64,000 nt of DNA, taken from contig CAJUPI010000007.1 of NCBI GenBank assembly GCA_910588125.1, forward strand, positions 24,980 through 88,979. Reading direction: 5' to 3'. The first letter of the stretch is position 1; each line of letters opens with the position of its first letter. The notes below the pieces were generated by a model. That model was given only the letters and a program-made list of their open reading frames with translations. It ran no database searches and was not told where the DNA came from. Shown here piece by piece: positions 24,888 to 33,844 of this stretch. The position numbers and the translations under genes were made by a program. This DNA comes from an uncultured Lachnospiraceae bacterium (GTDB lineage Bacteria > Bacillota > Clostridia > Lachnospirales > Lachnospiraceae).

Positions 24888-26279
24888 TCACTTCAGCCGT
24901 TCACCCTGATACAGAGGAACTAATATTGCTATTGTAAAAACCCTGTTTTTCACTTCCATATGCATTGCCCCATGATAGGCATCAACGGCGGCCCTGATAT
25001 TTCCAACTCCCAATCCATGCTCTCCCGGGTTTACTCTCCTGCTTTGGCTGCTTTCCCACCCGTCTGCCAGATCCGTACGGTTTTGCACCTCCAGAAAAAG
25101 ATATTTTTTTCTTGTTCCGATATCTATCCGGATAAAGGATCCATCCCCGCCCTCTCTCCTGTTTTCTCCTTGCAGCCTGGAACAGGCTTCCAGTGCATTA
25201 TCCAGAATATTTCCCACTATGATACACAGATCGATCTCCTTTACCGGACAATCTGCCGGCAGCCTTGCATCACACTGCCAGTCGATTCCTTTCTCTGCGG
25301 CCTCTCTTCTCTTATGGTAGAGAAGGGCATCTATTACCAGGCTCCCGGTAACCTCGTCACCTGCCTCTATCCCGCCGGCCTTTGCCAGCTCTCTCAAATA
25401 AGCTCCTGCCTTCTCCCATTGCCGGTTCTGTACCAGATTCGTCAGGGCAATTATATGGTTTTTCATGTCATGGCGCAGCCGCTCCGTCTGGCTGTACTGC
25501 ATTTCCATCATCTGATAATACCTTACCTGAGATCGATATCGTTCTCCCGCCCTCTCTTCCCGCTCCATCCGCTCCATTCCAAATACAAAAGATCCGGCTG
25601 CTGCCATGGCTAATCCGGTAAATATACACATGGCACCGTGGCTGAAAAACTGGTTTTCATATAATCCATATTTTCCCCAATCATGCACCATGATGCCATT
25701 ACTCGCCGCCCAGTTAGCCAGATCTGTCACAAGAACAACACAAAAAAGAGGAACGCTTAAATAGAAATACCAGCTTTTCCTCTTATCAATAAAGAGCGGT
25801 TGCAAAGGCTTTGCCAGAAGATTCAAGGCTGCTAAATTCGTCCCGCATATTATCAAGGTAATTATTCTTCCAATCCCTGCTTCGATGAGCACTATCGAAG
25901 AATGCTCTGCTGCCATGCGGATCACAAACAGCCCCATACACCATAGAAAAGACTCACTGAAATTTTGAGTCAGCTCCGTCACAACCACCAGAATTACAGC
26001 TGCCAGTAGCTTCTTCTCTTTTTCTCCCCGAAATATCATCACAGTCAGTCCCACAAGCATCGCATGATTGCCCATGGCATAGAGAATGTAGGGAATCCCT
26101 CTGTCCTTTAAACAGAGTATCATCACCCCATAGCAGCCAGAAAAAAGCCCTGTAAAGATTCTTTTCTCCCAAAACGTCCCCTGCAAATATCTGGCCAGAA
26201 AACAGGAAGCGCACCAGCCATATAAAAGACAATAAACAAGTGAAAAAATTTCATTCCCCATACCCGATACGCTGCTCAT
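24888..26279 (-). CDS. AgrC-like sensor histidine kinase (GHKL ATPase)
   Basis: A 463-residue kinase. Six or seven hydrophobic segments span residues 10-240, then the dimerisation motif RLRHDMKNHIIALTNLV (His about 270) that defines the HPK10/AgrC class, and a GHKL ATP-binding domain with IVGNILDNALEAC (N box, about 355-367) and GLGVGNIRAAVDAY (G2 box, about 425-438). Its start overlaps the stop of the LytTR regulator by ATGA. No AgrB processing protease or AgrD signal peptide gene is adjacent, so the ligand is unknown. Confidence 0.88.
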   Translation of the reverse strand: MSSVSGMGNEIFSLVYCLLYGWCASCFLARYLQGTFWEKRIFTGLFSGCYGVMILCLKDRGIPYILYAMGNHAMLVGLTVMIFRGEKEKKLLAAVILVVVTELTQNFSESFLWCMGLFVIRMAAEHSSIVLIEAGIGRIITLIICGTNLAALNLLAKPLQPLFIDKRKSWYFYLSVPLFCVVLVTDLANWAASNGIMVHDWGKYGLYENQFFSHGAMCIFTGLAMAAAGSFVFGMERMEREERAGERYRSQVRYYQMMEMQYSQTERLRHDMKNHIIALTNLVQNRQWEKAGAYLRELAKAGGIEAGDEVTGSLVIDALLYHKRREAAEKGIDWQCDARLPADCPVKEIDLCIIVGNILDNALEACSRLQGENRREGGDGSFIRIDIGTRKKYLFLEVQNRTDLADGWESSQSRRVNPGEHGLGVGNIRAAVDAYHGAMHMEVKNRVFTIAILVPLYQGERLK

Positions 26280-26992
26280 AGGATTCTTTCATTCCCTCCC
26301 ATATAGGCCAGGATTGCCTGGCAAAATGCCTCGTATCTGCGTCTGGCAATGATGATACGCTCCCCGTTTTCCAGAATCGCTTCCCGCCGGTTGTATCCTT
26401 CTACATACTTTAAATTGATCAGATAACCTTTGTGGCACCGGAAAAAGCCTTTCCCCTCAAGCAGTTTCTCCAAAATTCCCATCTGCTCGTAATAGGTAAA
26501 GCTCCCCTGCTCCTGATGTACGTCGATCTGCCTGCCCCTGATCTCAAAATACCATACAGAATCCAAAAAAAGCTTTCTCTTTTGCCTTTCCTGGCTCACT
26601 ATAATATAGTCCCGGCTGGAATACCGTTCTTTCTCTACCGCACGCTTTAAAACATTCCTCAGCTTTTCATCCGACACCGGTTTCACCAGATAGTAAAATG
26701 CCTCTACATCATAAGCATCAAAGACATAACTGCGGCTGGAGGACAGAAAAATTAATATTTTTTTAAAGGCAAGCTCGCGGCATCGCCTGGCCGTCTCCAT
26801 GCCATCCATTTCCTCCATCAGAATATCCAGGAATATCATATCGAACCGTTCCAAGGACTTTAAAAGCGCTTTTCCACTGCTGAACTGCTCAATGCTGTAA
26901 GATATCCGCATTTCCTCCATCAGACTTTGGATTCTTGCCGATAGATGCAGGCATTCCAGAAGCTCATCATCACAAACCGCAATTGATACCAT
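26276..26992 (-). CDS. LytTR-family response regulator (AgrA-like)
   Basis: A 238-residue regulator. The receiver has the acidic pair DDE at residues 8-10, the phospho-acceptor Asp in MIFLDILMEEMDGMETARR (about 52-70) and a Lys in FYYLVKPVSDEKL. The C-terminal LytTR DNA-binding domain contains the usual FFRCHKGYLINLKYVEGYNR segment (about 185-204). It precedes and overlaps the AgrC-like kinase, an order often seen in clostridial AgrA/C-type pairs. LytTR proteins usually bind paired 9-bp repeats; I did not identify them confidently in the upstream gap (26993-27152). Confidence 0.88.
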   Translation of the reverse strand: MVSIAVCDDELLECLHLSARIQSLMEEMRISYSIEQFSSGKALLKSLERFDMIFLDILMEEMDGMETARRCRELAFKKILIFLSSSRSYVFDAYDVEAFYYLVKPVSDEKLRNVLKRAVEKERYSSRDYIIVSQERQKRKLFLDSVWYFEIRGRQIDVHQEQGSFTYYEQMGILEKLLEGKGFFRCHKGYLINLKYVEGYNRREAILENGERIIIARRRYEAFCQAILAYMGGNERIL

Positions 26993-27152
26993 GCTTCCTC
27001 CTTCTCGCTTTTTCAGATTGCCTTATTCTCAGCAATTCCGGCTTTCCTGGTATTTCTTACTTAATGGCTATACTTTTTAAATATGTCGGCAAAAATCAGA
27101 CAAAAATTCCTTCTATGTTATGAATGGGCGAAAATATGTCACAATTGGCTCT

Positions 27153-29063
27153 TCAATCTGTCACCACTACATAGCTGGCTTCCCCAAAAAAGCCCTGTTT
27201 AGCCAGTTCCTCCTCCGGCCATCTTGCAATCAGCTCATAAACCTTATCCGGCTTAAGTGGGATCACCCAACTTCCGGTATACTCCTTTACCGAAGGTTCT
27301 GCTGTCTCTGCCTTCCCAAGCTGGGAGATATCCCACTCCCGGACAGTCACGCTTTTTGGCATCCTTGTGCAGCTGAGAATATAATCCACCTCCTTAATCC
27401 CGTTATAATCCGGAATCTTCAAAATATCCGTCTTCTCCCGATCGAGGCCCAGAGGATGGCTGCCGCATGCCTCAATGCCTGCCCGCTTTCCGTTCTCCAG
27501 CCAATTCCAGGAATAATTGCCTGACTGTACAATAAACTGCTGCATATTGCTGGACAATACATCCTTTAGCCCCATTGGGGGAGCTGAGGTCAGAAGCAGA
27601 TCCTGTTGTGCCGATCTCTCTTCCGATTCTCCCTCCGGATTCCTGCACACTCCCAAAAACAGCCAGATACCATGATAATCATCTCGAATAGCAAACAAAA
27701 ACGGGCGGTTAAGAATCATCTCGGCGATCTCCTCATTCTCGATCATTGCTCCCCTGGCCATGGCCATCATGGTGTAAGCCGCACCTTCCACTCCATTCTC
27801 GTCCACACCGATATGCGTCTCCTGAATCACATCTGATACCATCAGCGGCTCCGGAGAAATCCCGCCAAATTCCGCCTGTCCATCAAACATCCGCTCCATT
27901 CCCATGGCTTTTAAGATATCCTGCAGGGGATAGCTGCTCCCAAAATCAAATTTCGGGACCTTCCAGATCACTTTGCCGCTGACCCAATCCTCCTCCACCT
28001 CCAGAGCCTCTTTAAGCCTCTCTGGACTTTCCAAAAATTCTCCCACGGTTCGCCCCTCATCTGGCAACAGAAACATCATCCGGCAACCATTGTTCGTCGC
28101 CAAATAGGACAAAGTAAAGCCTTCTCCTTTTTTGAAGGCTCCTTCCCTCTGCGTCCGGTTCAGATAAGGCACCGTATCCTGTCCTCCATTCTCGAGATAA
28201 AATACATCTTCCTGTGTCATTTCCTCAGAAAATGGCTCTGCCCATCCGCCATAAAAATACAATGTGTTCAGAATAACTAAAAGCGTTGACGGATCTATAT
28301 CAAGCTGCGGCGCAAGTATGCCGTTTGTCTTTTGGGCAATCCATTCTCCCATTCGCTTTCCTGTATCCGGCTTTCCAAAATCCACCCCATAGGAGGATGC
28401 AAAAAAATTCTCCGCCGCCAGCTTCTGATACTCTTCATAAACATTGAGCTGATCGGATATCCACAAAGAGTTGCCCAATTGTATGGCGCTTTGATAGTCC
28501 TCCATACCATAGTGCGCCATTCTTTCCTGATCTCTCTGGCTGCCATATCCATATGACTGATAAAGCCTCCGGCACTGTTTTGCCAGCTCCTTCTGATCTT
28601 TCACCCCCAACTTTTCCAGGATCTGATCCGCAGTCTTTCCCCGGGCGCCGCAGCCTGCCAGCGCCAGAGTGTAATAAAGGCTTAATGGGCTGTAATTCCC
28701 ATTATCCGAAACCTCTTTTAAAACTGCACTTCCGCTTTCATAAGCAAACCGATCCAGCCCTTCTGCGAACGCCTCCGAGATCTCGTTCTCGGCCAGAAGC
28801 TGATTCCAACCCTCGTAATCCTCCGGGGAAAGCTCAGCCTTCTCCGGCTCCTTCGCCTCCCACGTTTTCCCCTTGCTGTAGTTTTGCTTCTCCATGGATT
28901 CCTCCTCTTCCTTTTCCGGCATATGAAGTTTCGCTACAGAGCTTTCCTCGGCCTCTTGCTTCTGTGCCGGCAATGCTTCCGGCTGTTGGCAGCCGGTAAT
29001 TACCGACGATGTCATGGCGGCCGCCAGCAGACAGGCTGTCAACTGTTTTCTGTTTTTTCTCAT
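27153..29063 (-). CDS. Serpin lipoprotein with C-terminal extension
   Basis: A 636-residue secreted protein with a lipoprotein signal (VITGC, Cys at about residue 25), a charged linker to about residue 85, then a serpin domain. Serpin landmarks are NYSPLSLYYTLALAGCGARG, ILNTLYFYGGWAEPF, the hinge VDENGVEGAAYTMMAMA and NRPFLFAIRD. Serpins trap serine or cysteine proteases by cleavage of the reactive loop. By hinge spacing the P1 position falls at or next to the Arg-Gly in MARGAM, suggesting a trypsin-like target or a related specificity. A 150-residue C-terminal extension (after FLGVCRNPEGE) is unlike usual serpins. It lies next to the AgrA/C-type pair but has its own orientation-matched gap. 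Confidence 0.88.
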   Translation of the reverse strand: MRKNRKQLTACLLAAAMTSSVITGCQQPEALPAQKQEAEESSVAKLHMPEKEEEESMEKQNYSKGKTWEAKEPEKAELSPEDYEGWNQLLAENEISEAFAEGLDRFAYESGSAVLKEVSDNGNYSPLSLYYTLALAGCGARGKTADQILEKLGVKDQKELAKQCRRLYQSYGYGSQRDQERMAHYGMEDYQSAIQLGNSLWISDQLNVYEEYQKLAAENFFASSYGVDFGKPDTGKRMGEWIAQKTNGILAPQLDIDPSTLLVILNTLYFYGGWAEPFSEEMTQEDVFYLENGGQDTVPYLNRTQREGAFKKGEGFTLSYLATNNGCRMMFLLPDEGRTVGEFLESPERLKEALEVEEDWVSGKVIWKVPKFDFGSSYPLQDILKAMGMERMFDGQAEFGGISPEPLMVSDVIQETHIGVDENGVEGAAYTMMAMARGAMIENEEIAEMILNRPFLFAIRDDYHGIWLFLGVCRNPEGESEERSAQQDLLLTSAPPMGLKDVLSSNMQQFIVQSGNYSWNWLENGKRAGIEACGSHPLGLDREKTDILKIPDYNGIKEVDYILSCTRMPKSVTVREWDISQLGKAETAEPSVKEYTGSWVIPLKPDKVYELIARWPEEELAKQGFFGEASYVVVTD

Positions 29064-29132
29064 ATTCTTCCCTCCCTTGCCACTTTAATCATCATTTGTG
29101 AAACGCCTATCCCAAACAGCAATGTCATTCAG

Positions 29133-29412
29133 TTAATTTTCTCAAAAGGTACGCCAGGGAAAAAGGAGCAGAAAGCAGCCGAAAATGGCCTGCTGCTTTT
29201 TCCGGTTTCGGGATCAAGAATTCCTAAAATCTCTGATTTTGCGAAAAGCGAAACGAAAATCCCCTAACTCGCTTCGCTCAGACAGAGTGGATTTTCGTTT
29301 CCACGCAAAATTCAGGGATTTAAGGATTTCTAAATCCCTGCAAAGTCAAAATCTGCAGGCCATTTTCGGCCGCTTCCCACTCCTTTTTCCCTGGCTGAGT
29401 ATTCTCAGAGCT
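29133..29412. repeat. Repeat family B, full-length hairpin element
   Basis: About 280 bp forming a long imperfect inverted repeat. The left end reads TTTTCTCAAAAGGTACGCCA then GGGAAAAAGGAGC, and the right end reads CACTCCTTTTTCCCTGGC then TGAGTATTCTCAGA. Inner complementary blocks include GCCGAAAATGGCCTGC with GCAGGCCATTTTCGGC, and GCGAAACGAAAATC with GATTTTCGTTTC around an apex near 29270-29285. It fills most of the 458-bp gap between the YbaK and serpin genes and contains no credible gene. A half copy is at 22147-22284. Confidence 0.8.
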
Positions 29413-29521
29413 AAACTTAATGACAGTTTCCTCAACAGGCAGCATTTTCACGGTTATAAAAACAATACGAACGGCAAAGGAAATTTTATGGAAAATTCAT
29501 CACCGGATTGGATGTTTTTTC

Positions 29522-29998
29522 TTAGTCCGTCACTACGTCCGCCACCTGATAAGAAATCACCTTTTTCAAATCCTCCGGAGAAAGCTCTACCTGCACCCCG
29601 ATCCTTCCACCACTGAAAATAAAGCTCTCTAATCCCTCTGCCTGTTTATCCAATGTTGTGGGGAAAAACTTTTTCATCCCGATGGGAGAACAGCCGCCAT
29701 GGACATACCCCGTAAGAGACAAAAGTTCCTTTGCCTTTAACATGGCGACAGACTTTTCTCCCACTGCCTTTGCCGCCTTTTTCAGATCCAGCTCTCTTTC
29801 CACCGGAATAACAAACACATAATGCTGCCTGCTTTTGCCCTCGGTTACCAGTGTCTTAAAAACCCGATCCGGATCCTCTCCGAGCATCCTTGCCACCTCG
29901 CCGCCGCCAAACGCCCTGGTATTTTCATAAAAATGCGCATGGTATGGTATTTTTTTCTGTTCCAGAATCCGCATAACATTTGTTTTTTCTTCTTTCAT
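29522..29998 (-). CDS. ybaK: Cys-tRNA(Pro)/aminoacyl-tRNA deacylase, YbaK/EbsC family
   Basis: A 158-residue protein of the YbaK/ProX editing-domain family, which hydrolyses Cys-tRNA(Pro) formed in error by prolyl-tRNA synthetase. Landmarks are NVMRILEQKKIPYHAHFY at the start, VFKTLVTEG (about residues 45-53), the essential lysine region just there, and GYVHGGCSPIGMKK (about 97-110). Length and motif order fit the stand-alone YbaK type. It is transcribed alone, after the terminator that ends the second sulfotransferase gene. Confidence 0.9.
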   Translation of the reverse strand: MKEEKTNVMRILEQKKIPYHAHFYENTRAFGGGEVARMLGEDPDRVFKTLVTEGKSRQHYVFVIPVERELDLKKAAKAVGEKSVAMLKAKELLSLTGYVHGGCSPIGMKKFFPTTLDKQAEGLESFIFSGGRIGVQVELSPEDLKKVISYQVADVVTD

Positions 29999-30150
29999 AA
30001 TATCTTCCCACTTCTCCTTCTCCAGCTTCCACAGCCCTTACATATTAAACCGTCGTTTTGTTCTCTTTACATATTATAATATATATCTGCCATTTATCAA
30101 CTCCTTGATGATAACCCAAATCCCCTGGCGAATTTCTCCATAAACAACAA

Positions 30151-30191
30151 TAAAAATATGCAGGCCCCGAAATCACATTTCTTGGCCTGCA
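30151..30191 (-). terminator. Terminator of the SLC13-ASST operon
   Basis: Arms TGCAGGCC (30159-30166) and GGCCTGCA (30184-30191) with an inner GAAAT/ATTTC stem. Read on the minus strand the stem is followed by TATTTTTATT. It lies about 80 bases after the stop codon of the second sulfotransferase gene. Confidence 0.8.
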
Positions 30192-30270
30192 CACTTTATT
30201 TTATCCACTCCCATAAGATAACTTACATGACTTTAAATTCTAACCCCCCGCGCAGCCGGTTTTCCAGCCA

Positions 30271-32139
30271 TCAGCAATGAATCTTAATCCCTGTCTCAAA
30301 CTTTTCATCATCCACGATCACGCGCACATCATAATCGCCGGAAAGCCCTGCCTTATTCACGCTCAGCATAATAGCGCGCCCATCCTTATTAATAAAGGTG
30401 CCGCAGCAAAGAGCTTCAAACTTGTTGGCCGCTGTGGAGATATAGTAGCGATGCTTCTCATCCCCCTGCTCCAGCATCAGCATTACCAGCTGTCCCTTCT
30501 CAAAGACTGCCTTGTAGGTGAAACGGTCGTCCTCTTCAATCAGCTCCGAACCATACTTCTCCGGAATCAGCACACCAGACGGCTCCAACGGAATATCCGT
30601 ATCAAACTCTTTGGTCACTCCCATAGCGCCCAGGAAGCATCCCTTCCCCATAGAAAGATTCTCCTGATCATGGTAAAGATGAAGCTTCTCCGCCCGGTAG
30701 AAGTTCCCTTCCACCTCCAACTCCATCATCACCTGGTCATCCAATACCTCCACCGTGATACTTCTGGTGGACACATCCGGATCATCCTGCATCAATGCGG
30801 CAAATTGCTCTGAAGCTTCCCCCTTATAGTACTGAATGCCACCAGAATGGACCATATAGTGGCCTTCCTTATAATATTCCACATTGCAAATATACGAGGA
30901 GAAGAATTCCTGGCCTCTCTCCTTACCATACTGCCATACCTGGCGGATAGTCATATCATCTGTATTGATCTTATAACGTACGCCACGGGAGAAATTATCC
31001 TTGTTCAAACGGTACTGCTCTCTGATCTTGGAACGGAAATGGCCGTTGTCAAAACACATCACATCGCCGTCCGGCGTAATCAGGTTCGCATGCTGCTCAT
31101 ACTGCCAGTCAAACTCACCGTCTCCAACAGGTGTGAAGAAATATTTCTGATATTTCTCCGGCCATCCGGTTGGATCCCCGATAATCCAGTTCAGCTCCCC
31201 ACTGTCATAATCAATATTCACCATAGAGTCAATATGGCGTCCGGAGAAAGTCAGGGAATTGGTATTTTTATCATACCATACTGCATTGTTATGGAACCAG
31301 TCATGGGCAGACCAGCTTCCTGATTTGCTGCAGCCCGGATCCAAAAACTTCTTATAATCCCAGGTTTTTAAAATCTCACCCGTATTGCGATCCACCAGGA
31401 CACACATATCCTCCACCGTGTCACTTCTCAAATCCTCGGTCAGAACCAGCAGATTGCCGTCTTCCATCTCAAACTGATCGTGGTGATAGCCGCCCGGGAT
31501 GCCAAATTCCTTGTAAATCTTACCCACCATGCTCATCTCATAAATTCCCGACATATAGTAAGGAATCTGCAACAGGCGGTTGGTTCCCACGCAGATATTG
31601 CCATTCTTCAAACGCTTTAAGTCAAATACTACCGGAATATTGAGATACCACCGGATCTCACCCTGATAGTCAAAGCCAGTAGCAAGCTGAGTCAGAGCTG
31701 GTGTGATAATGATAACCTGATCCCGCAGGTAACCGGCCGTAGTATTCATATGTACCAGCTTCGGCACATCCTTGCCCAAAGGCTCTGTCTTAATATGGAT
31801 CGTTTTCTTATAACCCCGGTACAATTCAATCTCTACCGTGTTGTCATAATCCGCATACAAGCCAAGAACCGGCAAAATATGAGTCTTGGCCCGAGGGAAT
31901 GTATGACGGATATCTCCCAGGGGATGCTCCTTTCCCAACACGGTTACTGTCACCGCGGTTTCCTTTTCTGTCTTAAAGAGCACTACCGCAGCCAGTGGAT
32001 TGATCAAATAAGGATTGTATTTGACAAGCGGCTCCTCAATGGTATAATTACCGGCCTCAAACTCCGCCAGCATAGCAGCTTCCGCCTCCGCCTGACGGGT
32101 CAGGATTGACGGCAGGAACGAATACTTAATGGACTCCAT
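30271..32139 (-). CDS. Aryl-sulfate sulfotransferase (ASST), cytosolic type, copy 2
   Basis: A 622-residue paralogue of the protein at 1785-3662, similar along its whole length: HHDQFEMEDGNLLVLTED, DWFHNNAVWYDKNTNSLTFS, EQHANLITPDGDVMCFDN, SRGVRYKINTDDMTIRQVW and YMVHSGG. The His/Asn/Arg residues proposed as catalytic in copy 1 are all kept. There is no signal peptide. It follows the SLC13 transporter gene by 68 bp on the same strand, so transporter and enzyme are one operon: a natural pairing if the transporter brings in a sulfate ester or exports the product. The gene precedes a clear terminator. The orientation is opposite to copy 1. Confidence 0.87.
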   Translation of the reverse strand: MESIKYSFLPSILTRQAEAEAAMLAEFEAGNYTIEEPLVKYNPYLINPLAAVVLFKTEKETAVTVTVLGKEHPLGDIRHTFPRAKTHILPVLGLYADYDNTVEIELYRGYKKTIHIKTEPLGKDVPKLVHMNTTAGYLRDQVIIITPALTQLATGFDYQGEIRWYLNIPVVFDLKRLKNGNICVGTNRLLQIPYYMSGIYEMSMVGKIYKEFGIPGGYHHDQFEMEDGNLLVLTEDLRSDTVEDMCVLVDRNTGEILKTWDYKKFLDPGCSKSGSWSAHDWFHNNAVWYDKNTNSLTFSGRHIDSMVNIDYDSGELNWIIGDPTGWPEKYQKYFFTPVGDGEFDWQYEQHANLITPDGDVMCFDNGHFRSKIREQYRLNKDNFSRGVRYKINTDDMTIRQVWQYGKERGQEFFSSYICNVEYYKEGHYMVHSGGIQYYKGEASEQFAALMQDDPDVSTRSITVEVLDDQVMMELEVEGNFYRAEKLHLYHDQENLSMGKGCFLGAMGVTKEFDTDIPLEPSGVLIPEKYGSELIEEDDRFTYKAVFEKGQLVMLMLEQGDEKHRYYISTAANKFEALCCGTFINKDGRAIMLSVNKAGLSGDYDVRVIVDDEKFETGIKIHC

Positions 32140-32207
32140 AAAAACTCCTCCTTCTAAAAAATAAGATATGATAAAACACTGCCCTTAAAAGACAAGGGTA
32201 TTGTTGC

Positions 32208-33683
32208 TTAATGGATCAGAGCTGTGGCAATCGGAATTCCCACCACAATCACCAGTATTAGCTCAATAACCGCAAACATTATGGTATGCTTGTAAATCTC
32301 TCCCGATTTCAGCCATTCCTTATTACCATGAATCATCGCCGCAAAAGGTGAAGCTGAAGGCGTAACGGAAGCGCTTGCCAGTACAAAAATGATGATCAGT
32401 GATGTGATCGGCGCCGAATTAATCCCACTTGACAGGCAAAACGAGGCGATAACCGGTTGCATCAGCATTCCCACCACCAAACTGTTGCAGATATTGGTCA
32501 GTATTAATGTAATCACCAACAATGTCACATAGAATGCCACCAATGACATACTGCTGAAAATCGGGCGCAGAATTGTATTGAGGAAAGCCGAAATGCCTGT
32601 AGACTCATTTGTCAGCACACTTCCCAAAAGAATCGCAGCCGTACAGAGGAAAAACGTCCCCCAGGCAAAACCATTTAATACCTTGTTGAATGGCAACACC
32701 GGCTCATGCTTTTCCTTATCCAGGCTGACACAGCAAAGCAATGCCGTATAGCCCAGGGCAATCCCATAATTGTTGACGCTCAAAAACTGCATAATCCTCA
32801 GCTTTGGCATCATACTTGGCAACAGCATGGTCAGGATATAGATCACAAAGGAGACTGCCATAAACTTCTGATTGCCGTTTAATGGAGGCAGCGGATTCTT
32901 CTTCAACATCTCCACATCCAGATTCTTCAGCTTCGACACATCCGGCCGCAAAATATATTTGCAGAACAGTACAATCACCACGATGGATACAAAGCCATAG
33001 ATCAGGGCCACGGCCAGATAACCGGCACTGTTAATCATGACCTTATTCCCCATATTTTCTGTAATCCCGGCATAGTTGCCGATCAGGGCCAGCGAGTTCC
33101 CGCTGTACGGCGGCACCGGAAAACCCAGCAGCGTAGCAATCGCCACCAGAATCAGCATGATTGTGGGATACTTCTCTCCCTTTTGGATCCCAATCTCCTG
33201 GAAAATATCATAAAGCACCGGCCAGAACAAAAAGATCGGAGAAAACGGCCCCACAAAAGCAGCCATCAGCATAGCGCCCACCATCAGCATAGCGGTAAAT
33301 ACCCAGGGACGCCCATTGTTAATCTTCATGGTCAGGAAAAACCGCCCGATATAAGCAGTCAACTTATTATATACCATAGAATTCATGACAATCATCAAAA
33401 ACAACATCTGGATCACAACCGGATTTCCAAAAGCCGCCGACAATACCTGATTCATCGGTGCATAGCTGGACACCCCGATCATAAAGATACTTAAGAGGCT
33501 GGACCATACCGGATCTACTGTAGTCCAGAGATATAAAGTGCCAATAAATACCCCGATGATCTCCATGCCGACAGGTGTGACTTCCGGAAGCGGCAACGGC
33601 AAATAGCGGAACAATAGCATGATCGCCACTCCCACCAGGGAGTGAACTGTCCGGCGGCTGACTAAAGCTGAAGAATTGCTCAT
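32208..33683 (-). CDS. SLC13/DASS-family anion:Na+ symporter
   Basis: A 491-residue membrane protein with about eleven to thirteen hydrophobic segments. The arrangement with FGNPVVIQMLFLMIVMNSMV (about residues 85-104), a re-entrant-like PPYSGNSLALIG region (about 190-201), and a second repeat ending in ASVTPSASPFAAMIHGNKEW (about 440-459) matches the divalent anion/Na+ symporter superfamily, which moves sulfate or di- and tricarboxylates. The duplicated Ser-Asn-Thr-type motifs that bind Na+ and substrate are altered, so the substrate may be unusual. Its first-gene position in the operon with ASST copy 2 points to an aryl sulfate or sulfate. Another member is cut by the left window edge. Confidence 0.85.
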   Translation of the reverse strand: MSNSSALVSRRTVHSLVGVAIMLLFRYLPLPLPEVTPVGMEIIGVFIGTLYLWTTVDPVWSSLLSIFMIGVSSYAPMNQVLSAAFGNPVVIQMLFLMIVMNSMVYNKLTAYIGRFFLTMKINNGRPWVFTAMLMVGAMLMAAFVGPFSPIFLFWPVLYDIFQEIGIQKGEKYPTIMLILVAIATLLGFPVPPYSGNSLALIGNYAGITENMGNKVMINSAGYLAVALIYGFVSIVVIVLFCKYILRPDVSKLKNLDVEMLKKNPLPPLNGNQKFMAVSFVIYILTMLLPSMMPKLRIMQFLSVNNYGIALGYTALLCCVSLDKEKHEPVLPFNKVLNGFAWGTFFLCTAAILLGSVLTNESTGISAFLNTILRPIFSSMSLVAFYVTLLVITLILTNICNSLVVGMLMQPVIASFCLSSGINSAPITSLIIIFVLASASVTPSASPFAAMIHGNKEWLKSGEIYKHTIMFAVIELILVIVVGIPIATALIH

Positions 33684-33721
33684 TGGTAAATACCTCCATT
33701 CTTTTTATGAAAACTGTTATT

Positions 33722-33763
33722 ATTTTAACATCTCTTTCGTTATTTTAGCATAACATATGTTAA
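33722..33763 (-). promoter_or_regulatory. SLC13-ASST promoter with Crp/Fnr-type box
   Basis: On the minus strand an extended -10 (TGTTAAAAT, hexamer at 33727-33722) has no good -35. A 14-bp palindrome, TTAACATATGTTAT, lies at 33763-33750, with 22 nt between box and -10, so its centre is near -41.5. The core TAACATATGTTA is perfectly palindromic and resembles the PrfA box of the Crp/Fnr family. The same box with one change and identical spacing is found upstream of trxB (273-314). Confidence 0.7.
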
Positions 33764-33801
33764 GTTTTTCAAAAAATATAGCAAAATTTAATAAATAGTG
33801 G

Positions 33802-33807
33802 TATACT
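33802..33807 (+). promoter_or_regulatory. Extended -10 of the crp/fnr-type gene
   Basis: TGGTATACT gives an extended -10 with hexamer TATACT at 33802-33807; the -35 is weak. The palindromic box at 33750-33763 would be centred near -57 relative to this start, so the regulator may also influence its own transcription. Confidence 0.5.
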
Positions 33808-33844
33808 GTTCTCAGAAGTAATTTATCAAGGACGGTAGAGCATT

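Noticed and set aside
24960-25613. Plus-strand frame of 217 codons opposite the AgrC-like kinase
   Set aside because: Antisense to a clear gene, no RBS or domain.
1785-32139. Inverted paralogous ASST genes as an invertible segment of about 28 kb
   Set aside because: The two genes are similar in protein but clearly diverged in DNA, and no longer identical tracts were seen, so recombination between them is unlikely.
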